From NCBI RefSeq assembly GCF_020164595.1, contig NZ_JAIQZE010000013.1, positions 38,070-102,069 on the forward strand: a DNA stretch of 64,000 nt. Direction: 5' to 3'. Position numbers and translations under genes: made by a program. The notes under the pieces were generated by a model. That model did no database searches and was not told the DNA's origin. It worked only from the letters and a program-made list of their open reading frames with translations. The stretch is from Psychroflexus longus (lineage in GTDB: Bacteria; Bacteroidota; Bacteroidia; Flavobacteriales; Flavobacteriaceae). Numbering within the stretch: the stretch's first letter is position 1; each line of letters opens with the position of its first letter. Shown in pieces: positions 14,226-23,884 of the stretch.

Positions 14226-16617
14226 TTTCTTCGTCTTCATAATCATCGACATCGATAATCTTCATCTGCGGCTCCTTCATCGTTCGTTGATTAGCTATGC
14301 TTCTTTCCAGAGAAAGCAACAACGAGGGGAGAAGTAGTAAGTTAGCCAACATCGCAAATAATAAAGTGGCGGAAACTAATCCTCCCAAAGCTACTGTTCC
14401 ACCAAAACTTGAAATCATAAACACTGAAAACCCAAAAAACAAAACAATTGAAGTATAGAACATGCTCACCGTAGTTTCGCGTAAAGCTGGGTAAACTGAG
14501 CGTTTTATTTTCCAATGGTTTGCCTTTAACTCCTGCCTGTATTTGGCGAGAAAGTGAATGGTATCATCAACACTAATCCCGAAGGCAATACTAAAAACCA
14601 AAATGGTAGAAGGTTTTATAGGAATACCGATAAAGCCCATCATACCTGCTGTCATCAAGAGTGGCAGTAAATTGGGAATTAAAGAGATTAAAATCATCCT
14701 AAACGATCTAAACATCCAGGCCATAAATAAGGCAATAAGTATGATCGCAAGTGATAAGGAAAGTACAAGATTGTCTACTAAATAATGCGTACCCTTTTGG
14801 TACACCAAAGCTTTTCCAGTCATTGTAACCTCGAAGCGCTCTTCCGGAAATATTTTTTTAATTTCTGGAAGTAATTTAGCTTCAATTCTGGATATTTCTT
14901 CGGTAGTGACATCTTTCATGAACATGGTCATTCTGGCAAATTGCCCAGTCGAATCTACATAGGAGGAAATTCCACCTTCAAGGTTATCCATGCTTCTAAT
15001 GTATGGAGCCATAAAAGTTTGCTCTTGTGAAGTAGGCAGTTGGTAATATTTGGAATTGTTATTATAAAACGCTTGCTTGGCATATTTCGCCAAATTTACG
15101 ATAGATAAGGGTGGAGAAAGCTCTTCAATTTCATTGATTTCAGATTTTAACTCATCCATTTTTTTCAATGTAGAGAGTTTGGTCACACCATTTGGACGTT
15201 TAGTGTCAATCATAATTTCCAAAGGAAGCACGCCATCAAATTTGTCTTCAAAAAACTTGATGTCTTTGAAAAATTCAGCGTTTTGCGGCATGTCTTCAAG
15301 AAGACTCCCTGAGATTTTAATATTAAAAATACCTATGATGCTAAGGCCTAAAACAGCTACAGAAGTAAAGTAAATAGTTACTCTTCTATGTTTTACCATC
15401 TTAACAATCCACTCCACAAAGCCTTCAATCCACTGCTTGCCTAAATGCCTCAAATGCTTATCCTTTGGCAGCGGCATATAACTGTAGATGATGGGTATAA
15501 TGAGTAAGCTCAAGATGAAAATCGCAATGATATTGATGGAAGCCAGAATACCAAATTCTTTAAGCAATTCGCTTTGAGTAAAAATAAAGGTGGCAAAACC
15601 AGAAGCTGTAGTCACATTGGTCATCAAAGTAGCATTACCGATTTTGGTGATTACACGCTGAAGCGATTTAGCCTGATTACCGTGTTTTTTGATCTCATGC
15701 TGGTATTTATTGATGAGAAAAATACAGTTAGGAATCCCTATGATGATAATTAAAGGCGGAATGACCGCGGTCAATACAGTAATTTCAAATCCTAATAAGC
15801 CTATGAACCCAAATGCCCACATCACACCAACAATAACAGTAAGCATTGAAATAAGTGTCGCCCTAAAGGATCTAAAAAAAAAGAAAAATATTAATGACGT
15901 TACAAATAAAGCAGAGAGGACAAACCACTGAATCTCATCCACTATATTCTGAGAATTCAAAGTCCGGATATAAGGCATTCCAGAAACATGAATTTCTAAG
16001 GAATTGTCTTTCTTGAAAGACTCTATCAATGGAACAAATTTTTCCATAATAAAAATCTGTCGCCCTTTAGCATTGACGATGCTGTCCTGCATGTAGGCAA
16101 CTGTCTGCACAGTCTTACTTTTAGAATTGAAAATAAGTCCGTCGTAGAATGGGTAATCTGTAAATAAAGTTTTACCGTAGTTTTTAATTTCGTCTTCAGA
16201 AAGGGAATCCCTGTCTAAAATGGAGTGCATTTCAAAGCGCTTGGGGTCTTCTCGCTTTTCTAATTGCTGCAAGTTATGAATGCCTATTACAGATTTTATT
16301 TCTGAAAATGAAGCTAAAGTGTCAGCCAATTCTGCCCAAGCATTAAACTTTTCTGGAGTAAATAGGCTCTCATCATCGGTGGCTATCATGATCACATTAC
16401 CATCCGATCCAAATTTCTCTTCAAATTCAGCATATTGTTGATTAATTGGAGCATCATCGGGTAACAAGTTGGCTTCAGAAAAAGAAAACTTCATGTGTTG
16501 CCACTGAAAACCAAGAAAGACTGTAATTGCTAAAAGCAATATGATGATCAAAATTCTATTTCGAAGAATCTTGCTAGCTATGAAATTCCAAAATCCGAAG
16601 CTGAAAACCTTATTCAT
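14215..16617 (-). CDS. RND superfamily (MMPL-type) membrane transporter, 800 aa
   Basis: Large inner-membrane protein with the two-fold RND layout: one N-terminal TM segment, a large extracytoplasmic domain, a bundle of TM segments (VIPPLIIIIGIPNCIFLINK), and then a second repeat. The second half has FGISVDDTIHFLAKYRQEL, where the paired Asp residues match the proton-relay motif of MMPL/hopanoid-type exporters. The same place in the first half (GIPNCIFLINKY) has Asn and Cys instead, so only one half carries acidic residues. Substrate unknown; lipids or hydrophobic compounds are typical. ATG at 16617 (MNKVFSFGFW) is chosen over 16653. It overlaps trmN6 by 11 bp. Confidence 0.87.
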   Translation of the reverse strand: MNKVFSFGFWNFIASKILRNRILIIILLLAITVFLGFQWQHMKFSFSEANLLPDDAPINQQYAEFEEKFGSDGNVIMIATDDESLFTPEKFNAWAELADTLASFSEIKSVIGIHNLQQLEKREDPKRFEMHSILDRDSLSEDEIKNYGKTLFTDYPFYDGLIFNSKSKTVQTVAYMQDSIVNAKGRQIFIMEKFVPLIESFKKDNSLEIHVSGMPYIRTLNSQNIVDEIQWFVLSALFVTSLIFFFFFRSFRATLISMLTVIVGVMWAFGFIGLLGFEITVLTAVIPPLIIIIGIPNCIFLINKYQHEIKKHGNQAKSLQRVITKIGNATLMTNVTTASGFATFIFTQSELLKEFGILASINIIAIFILSLLIIPIIYSYMPLPKDKHLRHLGKQWIEGFVEWIVKMVKHRRVTIYFTSVAVLGLSIIGIFNIKISGSLLEDMPQNAEFFKDIKFFEDKFDGVLPLEIMIDTKRPNGVTKLSTLKKMDELKSEINEIEELSPPLSIVNLAKYAKQAFYNNNSKYYQLPTSQEQTFMAPYIRSMDNLEGGISSYVDSTGQFARMTMFMKDVTTEEISRIEAKLLPEIKKIFPEERFEVTMTGKALVYQKGTHYLVDNLVLSLSLAIILIALFMAWMFRSFRMILISLIPNLLPLLMTAGMMGFIGIPIKPSTILVFSIAFGISVDDTIHFLAKYRQELKANHWKIKRSVYPALRETTVSMFYTSIVLFFGFSVFMISSFGGTVALGGLVSATLLFAMLANLLLLPSLLLSLERSIANQRTMKEPQMKIIDVDDYEDEENER

Positions 16618-16675
16618 GTAGTATTGTGTGAATTTGCAAATGTAAAAAATCAAAAACTGTAAGTGTTTTTAATTT

Positions 16676-18976
16676 TTAAAGCTTTAAGTAAAATGTGAAT
16701 TTGAATGAAACATTGTCTTCAAGATCAGGGAGATGGTAAGCACCGTACCTATAAGCAAAACTCAACCCAAAACCAAAAAGGAGTTTATTAAGTTCGAATC
16801 CCGCTTCATTGTAACCTTGTGAAAGATCATTGAAGGAAATATTTTGATGCTGTTCGGGATTATCAAAATCTCCAATGGCATGCCTGGATATTAGAACCAA
16901 TTCTGGCTGAATGGTATTGGAAATTTTAAATGGTGCTAACCTATGTTTCATGTGTAAAGTAGCCAACTTTGTACTAAAAAACTCATTGAAATACATAGTT
17001 TCAAAACTCTTAACTCCAGCTACCGAAAACCGATTAAAAATACCTGCTTTGTTAGGACTATTGGGAAAAGCATGAAATGTATGCATCAAAGGAATATCTC
17101 CAAACCCAAGATCTCCACCTAACTCAACGCTAGATACACTTCCCCAACTATGAATAAAGTCATAGTCAATTTTTGCACTCATTTTTGTAAAATTAAAATC
17201 GCCATCCATGACACCATTGAAACTTTGGCTAACCTGGGCTGAAACTTCAGGAGCAGATGTATTATTTATATAAATCCGCTTTCCTACTTTGGAATAGCTG
17301 TAATTTGGTGTCCATCTTAAACCAAAGGTAGCTGTGGTAAGATTATAATTCTCGAACACATCTCCGTTATTTAAAAACGCGTAGTCTCTGGTTTGAGAGA
17401 TATTGCTTTTATCAACTTTAAATTCAGAAATCAATTGAGGAGAAAAGTTATGCTGAAGGCTTAGCCCATACTTTTCGTATTTATAAAAGAACGTAATATT
17501 GACAAGCCGTGGCTCAAACAAAGAGTAAACACGCTGATCTGTGAGGTAATTGTTCATCCCAACCTCTTCAATGTCATTATCGTAAAAGGCATTAAACCAT
17601 GTAGCCGAGTCAGGATTTATTAACATTCCTGCATTAAAGCCATATTTAAAATTTCCATCTTGAGTTCCGTAGGCTGTAAACCCTCCCAACCGGTATTTTT
17701 CTGAAAACGACTGATTGGTTTGTAAACCCAATCCAAGTCGTAAACCTTCATAATTATTTGCTTTCACAAGCCTGGTAAGATCGACGTCTACGATGCCTAT
17801 AGGAAAATATCCGGCATCAAAAGCTGATATTCTTTTCACCCTGTTCTTTATGTTTTCTTCTTTAACATAAGTCTCCAGATCTTCTGTATTCTGTTCCCTT
17901 TCACTTATAAAGGAGAAGTTAAAATTCTCCCAGTAAGCATCTGGGATTGTCTCATTTTTATCTTCTAAGACCTTACTCAGAGATTTTGGAAAAGGGGAAA
18001 CACTATTTTCAGCTACAAAATCATAATAAATTTGTTTGTGCTTTAAAACGGCTTCATCATCTGGATTTTTTTTCTGAATTCGACCAAAAGACATCCCGCC
18101 ACCAAAAAATGAAAGTTTCGTTCCTCCCGTTCCTGGATAAATATCTAGACTGATATCTTTTGGCAAACCAGTATCAAGGTCGAAAATTGTGATCATATTC
18201 AATCTAAAATCTGCATCCAGAGTCACTTGAATTTTTTCAAATTTGGAAGTTGATTTGTTAAGCAAGAGAATCCCTTTGAAAGATCGCTGAAAACCTTTCA
18301 AAATGGGTTCAAATTGAATGACTTCAAATTCAGAAGTTTCATAAATGCTATAGAATTCATAGTTGACTGAATTGAATCTATTGAAAGGAGAAACAAATCG
18401 TTCATCAAAAATTTCAACATGGGTTTGGAACCAGTTGAACGAGAAAATATCTTTGTTCACCATTTTGGGAACAACCTCATCTATTCCATCGACACTTATA
18501 GCATTAAACTTCTGTTGAAGACCTTCTTGTCCAGTAAGTCGGAGATCAATGTCTTTTCTTAAAACGAAATCAGATTTTTGATTTGTGATTCTTGTTTTAC
18601 TTAAACTTTTGAATTTGTAGTTTGTAGAAAAAGAATGATTCTTGGATAGTGAATCAATTCTACTTGCTTCAATTTCTTTAGCATCGATAGATTCTTTAGG
18701 TATCATTTTAAGATTTGAGAAATCTTCGAAAATTTCCAAACTTTCAAATCCTTTGGAAATAACTTTATCGATAAACTCACCTTGATTAAGCTCTTCAGAA
18801 AATTCACCATTATAATCTGAAAAAAAATAACGCTGTTGATTCGTAATCAAAACAGCGTTAGAAATAAAATTCTTTTCATTTGAGTTATCTCTAATTCTTC
18901 CATTTACTGAAGATTGGGCATAACTATTCAACACTATTGCAAAAAATAAAAAGCTGAAAAGATGTTGAATTTTCAA
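16676..18976 (-). CDS. DUF5686 outer-membrane protein with carboxypeptidase-regulatory-like domain, 766 aa
   Basis: Signal peptide at about 1-20 (ends NSYA), then a degenerate CarboxypepD_reg-like region at about 22-95 (SSVNGRIRDNSNEKNFISN). A long DUF5686 part follows with beta-barrel character, ending in FKFTFYLKL. Function unknown; proteins of this type are probable outer-membrane barrels in Bacteroidetes. It lies directly downstream of frr, a gene order I recall from other Flavobacteriaceae, and 22 bp before the usable region of the RND gene. Confidence 0.85.
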   Translation of the reverse strand: MKIQHLFSFLFFAIVLNSYAQSSVNGRIRDNSNEKNFISNAVLITNQQRYFFSDYNGEFSEELNQGEFIDKVISKGFESLEIFEDFSNLKMIPKESIDAKEIEASRIDSLSKNHSFSTNYKFKSLSKTRITNQKSDFVLRKDIDLRLTGQEGLQQKFNAISVDGIDEVVPKMVNKDIFSFNWFQTHVEIFDERFVSPFNRFNSVNYEFYSIYETSEFEVIQFEPILKGFQRSFKGILLLNKSTSKFEKIQVTLDADFRLNMITIFDLDTGLPKDISLDIYPGTGGTKLSFFGGGMSFGRIQKKNPDDEAVLKHKQIYYDFVAENSVSPFPKSLSKVLEDKNETIPDAYWENFNFSFISEREQNTEDLETYVKEENIKNRVKRISAFDAGYFPIGIVDVDLTRLVKANNYEGLRLGLGLQTNQSFSEKYRLGGFTAYGTQDGNFKYGFNAGMLINPDSATWFNAFYDNDIEEVGMNNYLTDQRVYSLFEPRLVNITFFYKYEKYGLSLQHNFSPQLISEFKVDKSNISQTRDYAFLNNGDVFENYNLTTATFGLRWTPNYSYSKVGKRIYINNTSAPEVSAQVSQSFNGVMDGDFNFTKMSAKIDYDFIHSWGSVSSVELGGDLGFGDIPLMHTFHAFPNSPNKAGIFNRFSVAGVKSFETMYFNEFFSTKLATLHMKHRLAPFKISNTIQPELVLISRHAIGDFDNPEQHQNISFNDLSQGYNEAGFELNKLLFGFGLSFAYRYGAYHLPDLEDNVSFKFTFYLKL

Positions 18977-19008
18977 ATTTTGAAGTTGTAAAACAATACC
19001 ACCGAATA

Positions 19009-19563
19009 TTATACGGTCATGATTTCTTTTTCCTTAATTGTATTAATTCTATCGATTTCAACGATAAAAGAATCGGTCAGTTTCTGAATTTCATCTTCGG
19101 TATCTTTTTGAACATCCTCAGGAAGATCTGCTTTTTTAATCTCATTCATAGCAGTTCTTCTGTCGTTTCTAACTCCAATTTTAGCTTCTTCAGCTTCAGC
19201 CTTGGCTTGTTTAGAAAGCTGTAGACGTCTTTCTTCAGTTAAAGGCGGAACATTTATAATTACGCTTTCTCCATTATTCATAGGATTGAAACCAAGATTT
19301 GCATTCATGATTCCTTTTTCAATTTCCTTGAACATGGCTTTTTCAAATGGCTGAATCGTAAGCGTTCTTGCGTCTGGAGTATTTACATTACTCACTTGAT
19401 TAAGTGGTGTCATGGTACCATAATACTCTACCATAACAGAAGATAGCATAGCTGGATTTGCTTTTCCTGCCCTTATATTTGTCAATTGCTTTTTAAGATG
19501 CTTGATCGCTTCTTCCATCGACTCCTTGGCGCTATCTAAAATAAAATCTATTTCTTCGTTCAT
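19009..19563 (-). CDS. frr: Ribosome recycling factor, 184 aa
   Basis: Releases post-termination ribosomes together with EF-G. Full-length family member: starts MNEEIDFILDSAKESMEEAI, has the conserved LTNIRAGKANPAML with the functional Arg, PLNQVSNVNTPDARTL, VPPLTEERRLQLSK, and VRNDRRTAMNEIKK. It is 3 bp downstream of pyrH and cotranscribed with it. Confidence 0.97.
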   Translation of the reverse strand: MNEEIDFILDSAKESMEEAIKHLKKQLTNIRAGKANPAMLSSVMVEYYGTMTPLNQVSNVNTPDARTLTIQPFEKAMFKEIEKGIMNANLGFNPMNNGESVIINVPPLTEERRLQLSKQAKAEAEEAKIGVRNDRRTAMNEIKKADLPEDVQKDTEDEIQKLTDSFIVEIDRINTIKEKEIMTV

Positions 19564-19565
19564 AT

Positions 19566-20273
19566 CTATAAGTTCACTTTTGTTCCGATTTTTTCTCCTG
19601 AAATTATTCTAAGTAAATTTCCGGGCGTATTCATATCAAATACGATAATAGGCAATTCATTTTCTTGGCTCAATGTAAATGCTGTAGTATCCATTACTTT
19701 CAATCCTTTTCTCAGCACATCTTCAAAACTGATAAAATCAAATTTTGTTGCATCTGTATTTTGTTCTGGATCTGAAGTATAGATTCCATCAACGCGAGTG
19801 CCTTTTAGAATAACATCTGCTTCCATTTCAATAGCTCTCAGCACAGCAGCAGAATCTGTAGTAAAGTAAGGGTTTCCTGTTCCACCACCAAAAATAACTA
19901 CTCTTCCTTTCTCTAAATGACGGATAGCTTTTCTTCTGATAAAAGGCTCAGCAACTTCATTGATTTTTATGGCAGACTGAAGTCTGGTTTGCATACCATT
20001 GTCCTCACAAGAACTCTGCAAAGCAAGACCGTTGATGACAGTAGCAAGCATTCCCATGTGGTCACCTTGAACTCTGTCCATACCTTTACTGGCACCAGCA
20101 ATTCCTCTAAAAATATTACCACCCCCTATAACAATCGCTACTTCTACTCCTTTATCTACAATCGATTTGATCTCTTTTGCGTAATCATCTAGTCTTTTAG
20201 GATCGATTCCATATTGACGATCACCCATGAGAGCTTCTCCTGAAAGTTTGAGTAAAATTCGCTTATACTGCAT
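19566..20273 (-). CDS. pyrH: UMP kinase, 235 aa
   Basis: Phosphorylates UMP to UDP. Amino-acid-kinase fold with [14 protein letters not shown] at the N-terminus, [26 protein letters not shown] (substrate binding) and [13 protein letters not shown]. Full length for bacterial UMP kinases. A -7-like box TATATTTG lies at 20296-20303 on this strand, giving a short leader of about 20 nt, so pyrH-frr form a unit separate from tsf. Confidence 0.97.
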   Translation of the reverse strand: MQYKRILLKLSGEALMGDRQYGIDPKRLDDYAKEIKSIVDKGVEVAIVIGGGNIFRGIAGASKGMDRVQGDHMGMLATVINGLALQSSCEDNGMQTRLQSAIKINEVAEPFIRRKAIRHLEKGRVVIFGGGTGNPYFTTDSAAVLRAIEMEADVILKGTRVDGIYTSDPEQNTDATKFDFISFEDVLRKGLKVMDTTAFTLSQENELPIIVFDMNTPGNLLRIISGEKIGTKVNL

Positions 20274-20352
20274 AGCTATTTAAAATAAAGTTTTGCAAAT
20301 ATAAGGATAATCTCATACGAAAAAATGACATATTCACTTCAATTTTGAGCAT

Positions 20353-20382
20353 AAAAAAACCCTTTAGATTTCACTAAAGGGT
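20353..20382 (-). terminator. Terminator of tsf
   Basis: Arms accctttag (20359-20367) and ctaaagggt (20374-20382). The run of A on the + strand (20353-20359) gives a T7 tract after the hairpin on the minus strand. Confidence 0.85.
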
Positions 20383-20404
20383 CATATAATAATTGAATAA
20401 AGAA

Positions 20405-21226
20405 TTAGCCTAAAGCAACTCTTTCAAAAGCGACGATTTCAACATCACCCAAAGTTTTCACATGTTGAGCAACAGAAATTTTGCTGTCTTTAATAAAGGC
20501 TTGATTAACAAGAGTATTATCTTTAAAGAAACGTTGAATTTTTCCTTTAGCGATTTTATCCAGCATATCTTCTGGCTTACCTTCTTGTCTTAATTGATCT
20601 TTAGCAATCTCGACTTCCTTATCGATAGTTGTTTGGTCAACACCTTCCTCATTAAGAGCTACTGGGTTCATAGCAGCTGCTTGCATAGAAACTTCTTTAG
20701 CTACTTCTTCTGCACCTTCAGCAGGCTTTGAAAGACCAGTTAAAACCGCAATTTTATTTCCAGCGTGAATATAAGATCCAACGAACGGAGCTTTTAGGAT
20801 TCTAAAGTCACCGATTTCAATTTTCTCACCTATTACTCCAGTTTGCTCAGTAAGTTTTTCACTTACAGTGATGCCGTTATAATCAAGTTTTAATAATTCT
20901 TCTTTGCTTTCTACACCAAGTGCAAGTTGAGCAAAATCATTTGCCATTTTGGTAAATGAATCATTTTTAGCAACGAAATCTGTTTCACAGTTTAAAGAAA
21001 CAATAGCACCTTTGGTAGCTTCATCGTTTACTACAGCTATAACTGCACCTTCAGATGAGTCTCTGTCTGCTCTGTTAGCAGCAACCTTTTGTCCTTTCTT
21101 TCTTAATATTTCGATAGCTTTATCAAAATCACCCTCGCTTTCTACAAGAGCTTTTTTGCAATCCATCATACCAGCACCAGTGCTTTTTCTCAATTTATTG
21201 ACCTCAGCAGCCGTTATTTTTGCCAT
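20405..21226 (-). CDS. tsf: Translation elongation factor Ts, 273 aa
   Basis: Guanine-nucleotide exchange factor for EF-Tu. Begins MAKITAAEVNKLRKSTGAGM with the MMDCKKAL signature, then GAIVSLNCETDFVAKND, the TDFV motif that inserts into EF-Tu. Near full length for bacterial EF-Ts. It follows rpsB at 73 bp, with a hairpin between them. Confidence 0.97.
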   Translation of the reverse strand: MAKITAAEVNKLRKSTGAGMMDCKKALVESEGDFDKAIEILRKKGQKVAANRADRDSSEGAVIAVVNDEATKGAIVSLNCETDFVAKNDSFTKMANDFAQLALGVESKEELLKLDYNGITVSEKLTEQTGVIGEKIEIGDFRILKAPFVGSYIHAGNKIAVLTGLSKPAEGAEEVAKEVSMQAAAMNPVALNEEGVDQTTIDKEVEIAKDQLRQEGKPEDMLDKIAKGKIQRFFKDNTLVNQAFIKDSKISVAQHVKTLGDVEIVAFERVALG

Positions 21227-21249
21227 GATTTGTATGTTTTGTGTTAATA

Positions 21250-21281
21250 TAAAAATCGCTTAAGTAAGACTTAAGCGATTT
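21250..21281 (-). terminator. Hairpin between rpsB and tsf (partial terminator)
   Basis: Arms aaatcgcttaag (21253-21264) and cttaagcgattt (21270-21281), 12 bp perfect, with T5 after it on the minus strand. It may lower tsf transcription relative to rpsB rather than stop it fully. Confidence 0.7.
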
Positions 21282-21299
21282 GCAATCTTTAAATTTATG

Positions 21300-22172
21300 T
21301 TATTCTGAAGCTTTATTTTCTTCACCAGCTGGCTTTGTAGGTTCTGCCTTATCAGCTGGAACTTCTTCAACAACAGGTGCTTTCTTATCAGCTTTTGCTT
21401 CAGTTTCTTTTTTATCAGATTTATCTTCCGATGCTTTTTCTTTTTTAGCTTTTGCTGGTTTCGCATCAGCATCTTTGCTTTCTTTTCTATCATTCATACC
21501 TTCAAGGATAGAATCTGCCATATAAGACATAATCTTATGAATAGATTTTGAAGCATCATCATTTGCAGGGATAGCATAATCCACATCTCTAGGATTTGAA
21601 TTCGTATCTACCATTGCAAACACAGGAATGTTTAATTTTTGTGCTTCTTTTACTGCGATGTGCTCTCTTAAAGTATCAACAACAAATATTGCAGCAGGCA
21701 ATCTTGACATTTCAGAAATAGAACCTAAGTTCTTTTCCAATTTAGCTCTCATCCTGTCAACCTGCAATCTTTCTTTTTTGGAAAGGGAATTGAAAGTACC
21801 GTCTTTTTTCATACGATCTACTGTTGCCATTTTCTTTACAGACTTTCTTATGGTCACAAAATTGGTCAACATACCTCCAGGCCATCTTTCGGTAATGTAA
21901 GGCATTTGTGCTCTCTGGGATTCTTGAGCCACAATTTCTTTTGCCTGTTTTTTGGTAGCGACGAAAAGAATTTTTCTTCCGCTTGCTGCTATTTTTGAAA
22001 GAGCTTCTCCAGCTTCTTCCATTTTAGCAACCGTTTTGTATAGGTTGATGATGTGAATACCATTGCGCTCCATATATACATAAGGAGCCATGTTTGGATT
22101 CCATCGTCTTGTAAGGTGTCCAAAATGTACACCAGCGTCAAGTAATTCCTTGACCTCTATTTGATTTGCCAT
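21300..22172 (-). CDS. rpsB: 30S ribosomal protein S2 with an Ala/Lys/Glu-rich C-terminal tail, 290 aa
   Basis: S2 core from VKELLDAGVHFGHLTRRWNP through VDTLREHIAVKEAQK and AMVDTNSNPRDVDYAIPAN. After about residue 228 comes a tail of roughly 60 residues rich in Lys, Ala, Glu and Pro (KPAKAKKEKASEDKS, KADKKAPVVEEV). It is of low complexity and presumably disordered. The core matches bacterial S2 of about 240 residues, so the tail is the only departure. It heads the rpsB-tsf unit. Confidence 0.96.
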   Translation of the reverse strand: MANQIEVKELLDAGVHFGHLTRRWNPNMAPYVYMERNGIHIINLYKTVAKMEEAGEALSKIAASGRKILFVATKKQAKEIVAQESQRAQMPYITERWPGGMLTNFVTIRKSVKKMATVDRMKKDGTFNSLSKKERLQVDRMRAKLEKNLGSISEMSRLPAAIFVVDTLREHIAVKEAQKLNIPVFAMVDTNSNPRDVDYAIPANDDASKSIHKIMSYMADSILEGMNDRKESKDADAKPAKAKKEKASEDKSDKKETEAKADKKAPVVEEVPADKAEPTKPAGEENKASE

Positions 22173-22259
22173 TTTTGTTTTAGTTTACGTTCTTCTGTTG
22201 GGATAGCAATAAATAAGTAGCAATAATATTGGTCTTATTCATTTAGATGCTAAACTAAC

Positions 22260-22276
22260 TTTGGGCTTTACCCAAA
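22260..22276 (-). promoter_or_regulatory. Short inverted repeat in the rpsI-rpsB gap
   Basis: TTTGGG and CCCAAA around a 5-nt loop, about 90 bp upstream of rpsB. No T-tract follows on either strand, so it is more likely part of an rpsB leader structure than a terminator. Role unproven. Confidence 0.3.
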
Positions 22277-22330
22277 TAACAACAAAAAATTGAACTATTA
22301 ATAATTTCAATAATTGAATGAAATTCCCGA

Positions 22331-22717
22331 TTAACGTTTTGAGAATTGGAATTTCTTTCTTGCTTTTTTCTGACCGAATTTCTTACGTTCTACCATTCTA
22401 GGGTCTCTGGTAAGTAATCCTTCTGGCTTAAGCGTAGCTCTATTTTCTGGGTCTAGCTCGCACATTGCTCTAGATAACGCCAATCTGATAGCTTCTGCCT
22501 GTCCGGTGATACCACCACCAAACACGTTTACATTGATATCAAATCTATCTTCATTACCAGTTAAAGCCAAAGCTTGGTTGACTTTATAAAGCAAAGGTCC
22601 GGTTGTGAAATATTCGTTAGCTTTTTTCTTGTTAACGGTAATTTCACCTTTTCCCTCAGAAAGATAAACTCTAGCTACGGCAGTTTTTCTACGGCCAATT
22701 TTGTGAATTGTCTCCAT
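22331..22717 (-). CDS. rpsI: 30S ribosomal protein S9, 128 aa
   Basis: Full-length S9. HKIGRRKTAVARVYLSEGKG at the start, GGGITGQAEAIRLALSRAM in the middle, and the basic C-terminus KKARKKFQFSKR that reaches the P-site tRNA. It starts at the base right after the rplM stop, so the two are cotranscribed and possibly coupled. Confidence 0.97.
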   Translation of the reverse strand: METIHKIGRRKTAVARVYLSEGKGEITVNKKKANEYFTTGPLLYKVNQALALTGNEDRFDINVNVFGGGITGQAEAIRLALSRAMCELDPENRATLKPEGLLTRDPRMVERKKFGQKKARKKFQFSKR

Positions 22718-23173
22718 TTACACTAGTTCGTTTATATTAATTTCCTTTGGTTGTTGAGCATTCATGTTATGCTCTGTTCCTGTAAAGACACGTAGATTTC
22801 TAAATAAATCTGCACCTAATTTGTTTTTAGGCAGCATCCCTTTTACAGATTTTTCCACAAGACGCTCAGGGCTCTTGTCAAAAACTTCTTGAGCTGTTAA
22901 ACTTCTCTGTCCACCAGGATATCCAGTATGTCGGATATACTCTTTTGAGTCCCACTTTTTACCTGTCAAGTTGACTTCCTCTGCGTTAACAATGATTACA
23001 TTGTCTCCACAATCAACATGAGGGCTAAAGCTAGGCTTGTACTTACCTCTCAAAAGTTTGGCAACAATAGAAGCTACACGTCCAAGAGATTGTCCGCTGG
23101 CATCAACTACAACCCATTGCTTATCTGCAGTAGCTTTGTTGGTTGAAACCGTTTTGTAACTTAATGTATCCAC
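22718..23173 (-). CDS. rplM: 50S ribosomal protein L13, 151 aa
   Basis: Full-length L13: WVVVDASGQSLGRVAS, LRGKYKPSFSPHVDCGD, and the family signature KSVKGMLPKNKLG. First gene of the rplM-rpsI operon. A clear promoter lies about 60 bp upstream. Confidence 0.97.
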   Translation of the reverse strand: MDTLSYKTVSTNKATADKQWVVVDASGQSLGRVASIVAKLLRGKYKPSFSPHVDCGDNVIIVNAEEVNLTGKKWDSKEYIRHTGYPGGQRSLTAQEVFDKSPERLVEKSVKGMLPKNKLGADLFRNLRVFTGTEHNMNAQQPKEININELV

Positions 23174-23233
23174 ACTTAAATTTTTAAATAATTAAACATT
23201 CCTTTTATCTTCAAAGTCTTGAAAATAAGGGTG

Positions 23234-23263
23234 CAAATTTACGATTATAAATTTATATAACAA
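23234..23263 (-). promoter_or_regulatory. Bacteroidetes-type promoter of rplM-rpsI
   Basis: Read on the minus strand: TTG (23263-23261), 19-nt spacer, then TAAATTTG (23241-23234), an exact match to the TTG-N19-TAnnTTTG pattern. Transcription would start near 23228. Confidence 0.75.
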
Positions 23264-23562
23264 GGTATGCCCTCAAATATTTTGTAAACACATTTAGACT
23301 CAAGTCTTTAGGTCTTACTTGAGTGATAAAACGAAGTTTGTGGAAATCCTCAATCAAGTTAAAATTTTTATTTCAGGCATTACCAATGTGTCCTAGGACA
23401 ATGAGGAGTGACACTTCACGGTTTTTCTTAAAATTGTATTTAAGCTGAATAGTTTCTTACTGTATTCAACACTGGTACTCATGGTGATTAAAATAATGAC
23501 TAAACCTTAAATCCCAGTCCTACTTAGTAGATGACATATTATAATGGAATAAAAGTCAATTT

Positions 23563-23835
23563 TAGTGACAACTCCAACAGATTCAAATATTCCAAAAGTT
23601 GAATTTACTTTTAAAAATAATCAAAATATAAGTTGTTTAAAAGTTATTGACAAGGGCACTAACACACAAAATAATGATGTGTAAACAAATGCAACAACCT
23701 TTAATGGCTCAACAAACACCGGAAGCATTAACATTAAGATTTACAATCACAAGTCGTCAGTTATTAGATTTTGAAAACAGTAAAATAAAATTCAGATTTA
23801 GAATTTCTAGAGTTTGTATTTCAAAATTAACCTGA
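23563..23835 (+). pseudogene. Possible decayed coding remnant
   Basis: In the frame of GTG 23565 a readable protein-like stretch (TTPTDSNIPKVEFTFKNN, LKVIDKGTNTQNNDV) ends at TAA 23682, then carries on in the same frame as TNATTFNGSTNTGSINIKIY. A different frame then gives LLDFENSKIKFRFRISR to a stop at 23835. The composition looks like a fragment of an extracellular protein rather than random AT-rich DNA. The rest of the 23174-23884 gap shows only a weak hairpin (ACTCAAG/CTTGAGT, 23298-23324). No homologue recognised. Confidence 0.25.
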
Positions 23836-23884
23836 CAAATGTATTTTTGGTCAAACTTTTGATTAAGCATTTAAAAAGACAACA

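Noticed and set aside
21260..21493. 77-codon Lys/Leu-rich frame inside rpsB
   Set aside because: A shifted reading of the Ala/Lys tail of S2; low complexity comes from the codons of that tail.
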